Source: Prorocentrum cordatum
Lineage: Eukaryota > Sar > Dinophyceae > Prorocentrales > Prorocentraceae
NCBI GenBank assembly: GCA_963575745.1
Contig: CAUYUJ010005647.1
Location: forward strand, 253,932 to 306,431
Length of the DNA: 52,500 bases
Reading direction: 5' to 3'
This document shows, one piece after another, positions 9,754 to 17,830 of the stretch (position 1 is the stretch's first letter; each line of letters begins with the position of its first letter). Position numbers and translations under genes: made by a program. The notes beneath the pieces were generated by a model. The model worked only from the letters and a program-made list of their open reading frames with translations. It was not told the DNA's origin and ran no database searches.

Positions 9754-9791
9754 AGGGCTCCTCCAGGGGCTCCGGACGCCGGTGACGAGGA

Positions 9792-12590
9792 ATGCGTGGG
9801 CAACCTGGGCATCAAGACCAGCGTCTTGTGGAGTCCGTTCGCTCACTCAATTTCCTGTACCGCACCAGAGTATGTTCAGACGTTGACTGCCTATACCAAG
9901 GGAGCCCGGGCAAGGCCTCTTCTTCTCAGATGTCGATCTTGGAATCCTTGGATGATCGCATCTCGCTCTACGGCAGTCGGCCGCGAGACCTGGCCCCGCT
10001 GAGCGCGCTCAACGAAGTGTGTAAAGCGAAAGACCTGTACACGCAGGAGCCACAACATATGGCACCGTACCTTCCCGACAAGCTGAAGGTGACGAAGGGT
10101 GCCACTCTTCCTCTTCCTCTAGAGCCCGCGCTCCCTCCGGACGCGCTGCGGCTGGCGACGGACTTCAGAAAACACGTTTTGAAGAGTGATGGCGAGCTCG
10201 AGGCAGACCGTTTGAGAGGCGTCTCTGTCACCCCTTACTGGTGCCCGGACCTGCGGCGCTCAAAGCAGCGCCGCCGTGAGTTGTTCGCTACCCTGTACGA
10301 CCGACAGTTCATCACCTTCAGGCGGCGCATCTTCTCGAGAGTCTCTATATTCTTTGTCTGGAAGAAGACTGGGGTGACCAGGCTGATCGTAGACGCCCGC
10401 TCGACCAACGAAAAGTGCAAGACGCCTCCTCACACGGACCTGGGCACGATCGCCGCCCTGGCGGACGTGGACCTCAGCCTGGCGGAGCTTTCTGACATCG
10501 CCGATGCCGAGCTGAGTGCCGAGGAGGAGGCTGGGCTTCTCAAGGGACAGGGTGGACTTTTCTCGCTGCCCTTCTCTGGGAGCTCTTTGGACGTGGTCGA
10601 CGGCTTCTACCAGTTTGACAACTGGCGCATGGCTAGCTGGTTCGGGATGGATGATCCAGACGAGGCCGGCGTCTATGGAGTCACTGAGGTCTGGGACGAC
10701 GATCTTGAGGAGATGGTGCCGCTGCAGCCCACCGACATCGTGCACCCCTGCTTCAGAGCGCTGAGCATGGGTTTTACGTGGGCCCTCTACTTCTGTCATT
10801 CAGCTGTGGAGCATATCGTTGCAGCGGGGGTCCCAGGAGGCGTCTCTCGAGCCGCTCGTGAGAAGCATCGAGCGCCACAGGCGTCTTTTGCGAGCCCGAT
10901 CACATCGACCTACGTGGACAACGCTGCCTTGCTGTCTGCAAATACCGACACTTCAGATGTACATAACGTTCTTCATCAGTTCTCTGCGCGTGGCATGCGC
11001 ACACACGACATAGTAGAGCACACCTTCTCGCAAGAGCACTTGGGCGCCACCTTCGACGGGCATCGGCGGCTGTTGCACCATCAGCCCCGCCGAGTGTGGC
11101 GCGTCTATCTGGCCGGCAAAGAGCTGCTCCGACGTCGACGGCTTCGAGGGGAGGTCCTCCGCGCCTGGGTCGGCCACGTGGTCCACCTCTTCATGCTCAA
11201 CGGGCCGGCGTTATCCAGTCTGTGGGCAGTCTGCCAGTTTATTCAGCACTCGCTGGAGCGGCGCTGCCGGGTGTGGGGCTCGGTGCGTCAGGAGATCGAG
11301 GTGATCCTCGGTCTCGTCTTCCTCTGCCAGCGTGATCTGGGTGCCCCGCGGCTGCGCATGGCCTACTGCTCGGACTCTTCGGATCTGGGCTACTGCCTGG
11401 CCGTCACGAGCGCCTCGGACGCGGAGCTCAATGAGGCGGCAGCCTACCACGAACGCTGGCGCTTCATCGAGGATCGGTCCGACCCGAGCTGCGAGTTGGT
11501 CCCCTACCTCGAGCTCTGCGACATTGCTGGCCTCTCGCCCCTGGGGGGCTCGCCCGAGCCGTGGCGGGAGGGCCGTGGGTCGCCCGAGGTGGTCGCGCCT
11601 CCCCGGCCTCCAACTCAGCTGGAACGCCAACACCGAAGGGGAAGCGACAGGCTGGCCCCTGGCGGGGTTAGACGCGCACTTCGAGAGCGGGTCCTGCGGG
11701 AGGACCCTCAGCGGGCGCCGGCACTTGGCGCCAACTGGGGCCCGCCCGAGCGCTGGAAGACCCTCTTCGAGCGGAAGTGGGACGACCCCACAGAGCACAT
11801 CAACACCAAAGAGGGCAGGGTGATGCTGACTGGGCTGCGGCGTGCTTGTCGCAACCCGCGCTGCCACAAGAAGCGGCTCCTTTCTCTCTCCGACAGCTTG
11901 GTCGCCTGTTGCGCCTTTGATCGTGGGCGTGGGCGAGGCACGGAGAAGACCAACTGGGGCCTGCGGTATCTTGGTCAGCGAGCCGCAGCTTTGCAGATCG
12001 CCTGCGATGCGCAGTGGTCGACCCAGCACCTCGAGGGGGTCCGCAACCCGACGGACGCGGGCTCTCGCCGTTTTGATCGAGGTGCCGACCCGACGGAGAA
12101 GGCGCGCAACCTCGGCCTGGAGCGGGGCGGTCAGGACATGGCAATCGTCCGGGCCGCCAGTAGAGTCCGTCCGACGGGCGGAGCTTCGGGCGCCTTGGCC
12201 CGCCTGTTGCACTTGCCAGAAGATAGTGCTGCGCGAGCGGCACCCGCTGCTCGGATGAAAAAAAACAAACACATTTTGCCGTGCCTCACGATCCTCCTGC
12301 AGGTGCTTGTGCTTCAACTTCTGCCTGCTCCTCCAGGGCCTGGACTCCCTCTCCGTATACCTCAGCAAGCCCCCCCGCAAGCTCCTCTGTGGCTGGTGCT
12401 ACTTGGGCCTCGTCGGGGTGTCCCTCTTCATCGGGAACGGCGCCCTGCAGGACCTCTACGGGGCCTTCTACTGGTACCTCCAGGGCCTCAACGTGTTCGG
12501 CGGCTCCCTGCAGGACCTCCACGGGGACCCCACCAAAGTTCTCTCAGGGCTCGGACTCGGCGGCCTCCAAGGCCAAGAGCTACGACCTAA
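9792..12590 (+). CDS. Reverse transcriptase-RNase H polyprotein of DIRS type (element 2)
   Basis: 932 codons, uninterrupted; conserved text begins near 9931 (MSILESLDDRISLYGSRP). RT boxes: TRLIVDARSTNEKCKTPP (~residue 196), LDVVDGFYQF (motif A Asp, ~266), LSMGFTWALYFCHSAVEH (motif B, ~323) and TSTYVDNAALLS (motif C, ~373). Motif C is YVDN, not YVDD; the second Asp is Asn (codon 10920-10922). A DIRS-style RNase H follows: YCSDSSDLGYCL (~525), EHINTKEGRVMLTGL, LLSLSDSLVACCAFDRG and RNPTDAGSRRFDRG (~760). From about 12245 the frame turns Pro/Arg-rich and is probably no longer the coding frame; another frame there carries the methyltransferase. The product would make element DNA from RNA and remove the RNA strand. 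Confidence 0.8.
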   Translation: MRGQPGHQDQRLVESVRSLNFLYRTRVCSDVDCLYQGSPGKASSSQMSILESLDDRISLYGSRPRDLAPLSALNEVCKAKDLYTQEPQHMAPYLPDKLKVTKGATLPLPLEPALPPDALRLATDFRKHVLKSDGELEADRLRGVSVTPYWCPDLRRSKQRRRELFATLYDRQFITFRRRIFSRVSIFFVWKKTGVTRLIVDARSTNEKCKTPPHTDLGTIAALADVDLSLAELSDIADAELSAEEEAGLLKGQGGLFSLPFSGSSLDVVDGFYQFDNWRMASWFGMDDPDEAGVYGVTEVWDDDLEEMVPLQPTDIVHPCFRALSMGFTWALYFCHSAVEHIVAAGVPGGVSRAAREKHRAPQASFASPITSTYVDNAALLSANTDTSDVHNVLHQFSARGMRTHDIVEHTFSQEHLGATFDGHRRLLHHQPRRVWRVYLAGKELLRRRRLRGEVLRAWVGHVVHLFMLNGPALSSLWAVCQFIQHSLERRCRVWGSVRQEIEVILGLVFLCQRDLGAPRLRMAYCSDSSDLGYCLAVTSASDAELNEAAAYHERWRFIEDRSDPSCELVPYLELCDIAGLSPLGGSPEPWREGRGSPEVVAPPRPPTQLERQHRRGSDRLAPGGVRRALRERVLREDPQRAPALGANWGPPERWKTLFERKWDDPTEHINTKEGRVMLTGLRRACRNPRCHKKRLLSLSDSLVACCAFDRGRGRGTEKTNWGLRYLGQRAAALQIACDAQWSTQHLEGVRNPTDAGSRRFDRGADPTEKARNLGLERGGQDMAIVRAASRVRPTGGASGALARLLHLPEDSAARAAPAARMKKNKHILPCLTILLQVLVLQLLPAPPGPGLPLRIPQQAPPQAPLWLVLLGPRRGVPLHRERRPAGPLRGLLLVPPGPQRVRRLPAGPPRGPHQSSLRARTRRPPRPRATT

Positions 12591-13396
12591 ACCGTACGCT
12601 GCGCGTCAGGAGAGGGGCTATCTTCCTGGAGTTGTTTGCGGGACGTGAAGGCCTCACTAGGGCCGTGGCTTCACTGGGGATTCCAAGCGGAGAAGGTATC
12701 GAGCTCTCGAAGGGCCCCGAGTATGACCGCTTGGACCCCGGCATCAGGCAGTATATCGTCGGCCTCATCCAGCGGGGCCAAGTGTTGTGTGTGTGGTTGG
12801 GTACCCCTTGCAGTGCCTTCAGCATTGCTAGGCGAGGCGCTCGCAATCTAGAGGTTGCTCGCGAGAAGGACTGGCTGGGCGCCCAACATGCATGGTTTTC
12901 GTCAGAAGTTATTCGAGAATGTCTGAAGTTCAACGTGGCCTTTGTTCTGGAGAACCCTCTCACGTCTCGTTTCTGGGGCTTCGAGCCAATCGTGGACATA
13001 TTGTATGACTCACGTGTTTCAGTTGTCGAGTTTCACGCTTGCGGCTTCGAGGGAACCATTAAGAAACCTACTCGGTTGGTTGGCACTCTTCCTGGCTTGG
13101 AGCAGCTATCTAGAAAGTGTTCCGGAAATCACACCCACACGGTAGTGACGGGCAAGTTTCATGTCTGGGATGCGGACACGCAGGCCTGCCGGTGGACGCA
13201 GGCCTCACGGGCCGCAGGAGTCTACGGCTCGAGGTTCTGCTTCAATGTAGCTCGGTTGGTTCGGGCCCACGCCCGGCGACACCATATCTTTCCAGTTGAT
13301 CAGAATGCCGCGGCCAGACATGTTCGGCCAGTCTCCAACAAGCGCACGACCCAGGTCTCCGACGTCGTCAACGAGGGGGCTTTGACCAGTCAGTAG
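12281..13396 (+). CDS. Cytosine-C5 DNA methyltransferase-like domain (element 2)
   Basis: The conserved part starts near 12575. Motif I reads IFLELFAGREGLTRAV (SAM binding, 12617 onward); motif IV is GTPCSAFS with the candidate catalytic Cys at 12809-12811; motif VI is VLENPLTSRFWGF with Glu at 12950-12952. These three boxes fit C5-cytosine methyltransferases and do not fit the Dam-like N6-adenine enzymes (no D/N-PPY). A QxRxR motif VIII and a GN motif X were not recognised, so the domain is short and divergent. The first ~95 codons are Ser/Thr-rich and likely a shadow; a GTG is the only start candidate, so expression probably depends on frameshifting or splicing from the RT. Protein-like sequence continues in frame past the stop (AYVGQQWRALARSRAERRR). 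Confidence 0.65.
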   Translation: MPHDPPAGACASTSACSSRAWTPSPYTSASPPASSSVAGATWASSGCPSSSGTAPCRTSTGPSTGTSRASTCSAAPCRTSTGTPPKFSQGSDSAASKAKSYDLNRTLRVRRGAIFLELFAGREGLTRAVASLGIPSGEGIELSKGPEYDRLDPGIRQYIVGLIQRGQVLCVWLGTPCSAFSIARRGARNLEVAREKDWLGAQHAWFSSEVIRECLKFNVAFVLENPLTSRFWGFEPIVDILYDSRVSVVEFHACGFEGTIKKPTRLVGTLPGLEQLSRKCSGNHTHTVVTGKFHVWDADTQACRWTQASRAAGVYGSRFCFNVARLVRAHARRHHIFPVDQNAAARHVRPVSNKRTTQVSDVVNEGALTSQ

Positions 13397-14533
13397 AAAT
13401 CAGCCCCGCACGTCGGCGGCAAGCTCGACCGGGTCCCAGGCAGGCCCATCGCATACGTGGGCCAGCAGTGGCGCGCCCTTGCGCGCTCCCGCGCAGAGAG
13501 GCGGCGGTCGGCGGCATCGTCTCGCTCGGCCCCCTGCAGTTCGTCACGGACCTGCCCCTCAGCCTCGAAACCTGGTCGAGAACAGCGTCTCGCCCGCCAC
13601 CCTGAGCAACTACAAGGCGGAGGTCGGGGAGTTCGAGGCGCGGGCGGCTGGCAGGGCGCTCAGCCTCCGCACGCACGAGGCGGCAGACTCTGCGATGTCG
13701 GACTACTTCAAGTGGCTGTACGCCCAGAGGGAGCAGCCCCAGCTGGGAAGGTGGGCCCTCTACGGCCACGCGCTGCTGCGGCTCCCCCACCTCGGTCGCG
13801 GGGGACACGTGCTGCCCAGGGCCAAGGCCGCGCTTAGAGGCTGGCTTCGTCAGATGCCTGGTCGCATTCGGGACCCGTGCCCGATCGAGGCGGCGTGGCT
13901 GATTGTCCAGTGGCTGTTGCTCAGGAATCAAGCCTTCTACTTTTGGCGTGCCCTTGCCGTGGTGCTGCAGGTCGACACCTATGTGCGCCCGGGCGCCCTG
14001 CTGGACATCAAGAGAGAGGATTTGCTGCCGCCGATTCGACAGCGTGGATCGAGCTACACCGACTGGGCCTGGTTCTCTCTCCTAGCACACGGGCTGGCAA
14101 GACCAAGTCCGGTGAGCAAGACGACGCGCTGATCATCGGCATCCTCGATCGCGCCTTCGTGAAGGATGCGGCAGCTTATCTGCACGGATCTGCTCACGAC
14201 GGCGAGCGAGTTTTTCGTCATCTCACGCTGCAGTCCTATGAGAAAGCTATCAAAGAGGCCTGTGAGGCGCTCGAACTGAACGCCCTGAGGATTGTGCCGC
14301 ACTGTTTTCGCCACACTGGTCCGTCCACCGACGCCTACCTCAAGGCCCTCAGTATCCAACAAATTCAGGACCGTGGAAAGTGGAAATGCCCTGCGTCAGT
14401 AAGACGCTATGAGAAGCATGCGACACTCCTTCGGCAATTGCACAAAATGACAGCCCGCCAGAGCCGGGACGCGATTGCTGCCGGTCGCCAACTCCCGGAC
14501 CTGCTCAAGAACGCTTTTCGCCAGTATCGTTAA
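13397..14533 (+). CDS. Tyrosine recombinase (element 2), frameshifted
   Basis: The N-terminal part (NLVENSVSPATLSNYKAEVG) fits a core-binding domain; the catalytic domain follows. Catalytic residues seen: Arg I in DTYVRPGALLDI (codon 13986-13988), His and Arg II in PHCFRHTGPSTDAYL (14300-14311), Trp in QDRGKW, and the nucleophile Tyr in VRRYEKH (14408-14410). The protein starts in the methyltransferase frame, moves to frame 3 at about 13540 and returns to frame 2 at about 14080. All catalytic residues are kept although the frame is broken, so the damage is recent or artefactual. It would integrate a circular DNA copy at its B/A junction. It ends 47 bases before repeat B1. Confidence 0.8.
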
Positions 14534-14580
14534 CGCGCCAACCAGCTACCCGCCACCACCCTGGACATCGTTATGCGTAT

Positions 14581-14751
14581 GGGAGGTTTCTCAACAGTGT
14601 GCTGATGCACACGCGAAGCGCTTCGAGTTTCTCTCTGACTTCGTTGTGGGTGGATCTACGCTTCATCTTGTCTGAAAACGAAGTCCCACAGCAACATAGT
14701 GCGTCGGCTTTGCCTTTCCGCCGCTCTCTTGAAGGCCGCTTGAGACACTGT
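14581..14751 (+). repeat. Split direct repeat B1
   Basis: 171 bases from GGGAGGTTTCTCAACAG to GCTTGAGACACTGT; no difference was seen against B2 at 14916-15086. It is separated from A2 by only four bases (GCGA), giving the internal B1-A2 junction expected of circle-replicating elements. Confidence 0.92.
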
Positions 14752-14755
14752 GCGA

Positions 14756-14857
14756 ATGTGAGTTTGTACGCGTTTTCCTCAGAACAGGAGGCCTTCGGAC
14801 AACACGTCTCAGAGCTCCGTCCTAGACTGTGCATCCGTAGTCGCTCCTTTTTTCTCA
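14756..14857 (+). repeat. Split direct repeat A2
   Basis: 102 bases, one mismatch to A1. It lies between B1 and B2, the usual place of the internal copy of the left terminal repeat. Confidence 0.92.
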
Positions 14858-14915
14858 CCTCCCTATCCCCGCCTGCCACCCTGAGTTCAAAGGCGAGGTG
14901 ATTCCCTCTAAGCAG

Positions 14916-15086
14916 GGGAGGTTTCTCAACAGTGTGCTGATGCACACGCGAAGCGCTTCGAGTTTCTCTCTGACTTCGTTGTGGGTGGATCTACGCTTCA
15001 TCTTGTCTGAAAACGAAGTCCCACAGCAACATAGTGCGTCGGCTTTGCCTTTCCGCCGCTCTCTTGAAGGCCGCTTGAGACACTGT
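14916..15086 (+). repeat. Split direct repeat B2 (right end)
   Basis: 171 bases, no difference seen against B1. It ends at CACTGT, directly followed by ATGTATGTATGTATATATAT microsatellite, which sets the right end of the element. Confidence 0.92.
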
Positions 15087-15093
15087 ATGTATG

Positions 15094-15127
<34 letters not shown>
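15087..15127. repeat. (TATG)n(TA)n tract, right flank of element 2
   Basis: ATGTATGTATG followed by TA repeats. Together with the similar tract left of 7894 it appears to be one microsatellite split by the insertion. Confidence 0.9.
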
Positions 15128-15129
<2 letters not shown>

Positions 15130-15130
<1 letters not shown>

Positions 15131-17390
15131 GGGGGCGAGGCCGGGGGCCCCAGGACAGGTGCATCCACCCCCCATGGCGGGACGGGGGGGGGCTGGAGCT
15201 TCCCTGGAGCAGCCCAGGCGGCCCAAGAGTGCCCCAAGAGCGCTCCACAACAGGCCCAGCAGGCTCCAAGAGGCCCAAGAGGGCCCCAAGATGCCCAAGA
15301 TAAGCCCAAGACGGCCAAAGAGGCCCCCGAGACGCTCCAAGAGGCCTCCAAGAGGCCCCCCCAGAGGGCCCCAAGAGGCCAAAATCGGTCATTTCACTAA
15401 GGTTTTGGACACATTTTGCTTTTCCCGTCTTTTCAGTTTTCCGACGCTCCACGACGGCTCAAAGGCGCTCCAAGACAGCCCAAGAGGCCTCCAAGAGGGG
15501 CTGAAGACGGCTCTGGAGGGCCCCAAGACGGCCCAAGACGCGCCCAAGACGGGCGAAGAGAGGCCCAAGACGGCCCCAAGAGGGCCCCAAGAGGGGAACC
15601 GCGAACCAGAAATTCGAGCCTCCCGCCTCCACAGGGCCCCGGGAGGCCCCAAAGCGGCCCCAAGAGGCACCAGGAGACCCCCAAGAGGCACCCAGGAGGC
15701 CCGGTGCCCGAAAAGAGCTGCCCCGAACCTCCATGGGGGTACCGGGGCCCATTTTCCGTGTGTTTTTATAGGGTTTCCGCGTCCTGGGCCTCGGAGGCCG
15801 CCGCCTCCGACCCCCCATGGGAGGACGGGGCGGCCGGGGAGGCCCAAAATAGTCCAGGAGGGCCTCCAGAGGCTCCCAAGACCGCCCAAGCGGGCCCCGA
15901 GTTGCCGAAAGACCGCTCCGGGACGCCCAAGATAGGTTATACAACAATTTTGGCCTTCCAGCCTTTCCGGCTGTCCGACGTTCCAAGACGGCTCAATAGG
16001 CCCCCAAGAGCGCCCCAAAACGGCCCAAGAGGGCCCCAAGACGGCCCCAGAGGCGTCCAAGACAGTCCAAGAGAGCTCCAAGAAGGCCCCAAGATGCGCC
16101 CCAAAGGGGGACCACGATTCCAAAATTTGACCCTCCCGCTTGAAGAGTGCCCCAGGAGGCCCCAAGGAGCCCCCAAGAGGCCCCAGGAGGCCCCCAAGAG
16201 GCACCCAGGAGGCCCAACGAAGCCTAAAGAGGCCACAAAACAGCCCCGAGGAGGCCCCAGAACGGTCCCAAAACGGCTACCGAGAAGCTGCGAAGCTGCC
16301 TTCACGACGTCCCCGACAGGCCAACCTCGAGATCCAAACCAACACCCATGAGGCCTCTGACCCACCACCCAGGGCACGGTGGCGGGAGCAGGGACAGCAC
16401 TTGTGCCCTTCCGGAACACGCTGCAGGAGGAGGAAGATCAGGAGGAGAGAGAGCTGGAGTGGGAGGAGGAGGAGGGGGACGAGGCGGAGGAGGAAGAGGC
16501 CTCCAAGACAGCTCCAAGATAGCCGAAGAGGCTTCCAAGAGGGCCCTGGGCGGCCCACGAGGGCCCCAAGGCGGTGCCTGAGGCGCCCAAGACGGCCCGG
16601 GCCCGAGAGGGCCCCAAGAGAGGCCCAAAAAGGGAAACACGAACCGAAAACCCGAGCTTTCTACCCCGAGAGGTTCTCGGGAAGTCCCAAGAGGCCCCCA
16701 ATCGGATCCAAGAGGCCCCCAAGAAGCTCCCAAGAGGGCCGACGAGGTTCCAAGAGATCTCCCCCCAAGAGGCACAACTGATTGTTTTACGATTGGGCTT
16801 TGACGGGTTTAAAACGTTTCTGCCTTTTGGCATCCCGATGCTCCAAGACGGCCCAAGAGGCTTCCAATACCGCTCCAATATAAAGGAAGAGGGCCCCAAG
16901 ACGGCCCACGAGGGCCCCAAGGCGCTGCGTGAGGCGCCCAAGACGGCCCGAGAGGGCCCCAAGAGCCCCAAGAGAGGCCCAAGAAGGGCAACGCGACCCA
17001 ACAGCAGAGCGTTCCCCCCCCAAAGGCCCACAGGAGGCCACAAGAGGCTCCCAAGTGGTCCGACGAGGACCCCAAAAGCTTCCCGAGGGCCCAAAAGGCC
17101 CCTAGGAGACGTCCAAGACGCGTTAAAATAGCCCAACAGTGCCCTCGATGCGTCCAAACTGCCTCCAGGAGGCCCCCGGGAGGTTTCCGGATTGCCTCAA
17201 TGTGGCCACAGGTGGCCTGAAGTCGGGCCTCCACGCAGACAAGACGGCCAATGCCGGCTTCAGATTGCAGAACCGATGCCCCCAAGGGACCCTCAGACCC
17301 CCCCAAGAAGCACCCAAGAGGTGCCTCCAACAGCCAGTTGACGAAGCTTGCGGAACACCCCAGAAGCTCCTCAGATGCTGTCGCGCGCCT
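15130..17390. repeat. Complex degenerate repeat of CCAAGAGG/CCAAGACGG words
   Basis: The block is made of words such as GCCCCAAGAGG and GCCCAAGACGG in clusters, separated by less repetitive segments that themselves recur. One T-rich segment ends in CCGACGCTCC (about 15400-15450), with relatives at about 15945-15990 and 16785-16850. Another (GAACCAGAAATTCGAGCCTCC) recurs in diverged form at about 15600, 16105, 16635 and 16985. Long frames without stops run on both strands because of base composition, so none is annotated. Relatives of the words appear near 27840-28460. Confidence 0.75.
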
Positions 17391-17438
17391 GTGCTTGATA
17401 GCGTTGTCCAAGATCGTCCAGCGCCCCCCCGGCCTGGG

Positions 17439-17479
17439 CTAGAACCAGAGCGCGCGCGAAGCGCGCGCGATGGTTCTAG
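17439..17479. repeat. 41-bp inverted repeat (hairpin)
   Basis: CTAGAACCA at the left and TGGTTCTAG at the right, with alternating GC arms inside (GCGCGCGCG AA GCGCGCGCG). It can form a strong hairpin or Z-DNA-prone stem. It sits at the boundary between the complex repeat and the AT-rich tetranucleotide region. Confidence 0.85.
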
Positions 17480-17484
17480 TATGT

Positions 17485-17830
17485 GTATATATATTTATAG
17501 AGGGAGAGAGAGATGTGTCGCTTCCTATCTATTGTACATATGTTTATGTATGCAATATAGATATACAAATATACGTATGAATATGAGGGGGAGGACGGAA
17601 TAATGAACACGTGGCAAGCATCGCAGCCAAGGCAAATGGTATGATAACAGGGGCCGAGCTGTGTATATATATAGATGCACGCAAACATAAAAGCGTACAA
17701 ACAGACAAGCATACAAACATACAAACATACACACATACACATACATACACACATACACATACATACATACATACATGCATGCATGCATGTATGCATGCAT
17801 ACATACATACATACATACACGTATGTATCC
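17485..17830. repeat. AT-rich region with TATA and (ACAT/CATG)n tracts
   Basis: Contains TATATATAT tracts and a tetranucleotide array of ACAT, CATA and ATGC at about 17697-17826. No gene; Tyr/Cys/Met-rich frames on the minus strand are translations of the tetranucleotides. Confidence 0.9.

Larger units (their letters stand above)
7894..15086 (+). mobile_element. Tyrosine-recombinase retrotransposon (DIRS order) with split direct repeats and a C5-methyltransferase-like gene
   Basis: Gene order: small membrane protein, Gag-like protein, RT-RNase H, cytosine-C5-methyltransferase-like domain, tyrosine recombinase, all on +. Repeats: A1 (7894-7995), B1 (14581-14751), A2 (14756-14857), B2 (14916-15086), all direct. 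This A1-genes-B1-A2-B2 layout is the hallmark of PAT/Ngaro-type tyrosine-recombinase retroelements, which replicate through a circle and integrate by recombination, without integrase or target duplication. Size is about 7.2 kb. The left flank (TGTATATATATATAT) and right flank (ATGTATGTATGTATATAT) look like the two halves of one microsatellite. Several frame changes exist; one is in a G7 run. The near-identical repeats indicate recent insertion. Confidence 0.85.

Noticed and set aside
12575-13396. Dam-like N6-adenine methyltransferase, as described for other DIRS elements
   Set aside because: No D/N-PP-Y/F box; instead a GTPCSAFS box with Cys and an ENP box, as in C5 enzymes.
7894-15086. LTR retrotransposon (Copia or Gypsy)
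   Set aside because: No integrase or aspartic protease seen, repeats are split (A1, B1-A2-B2) and not two identical LTRs, and a tyrosine recombinase is present.
14898-16204. Long open frames on both strands (for example 345 codons on + from 14898 and 271 codons on - over 15389-16204)
   Set aside because: They are Pro/Arg/Gly-rich translations of the CCAAGAGG repeat and run through repeat B2; both strands are open at once. No domain.
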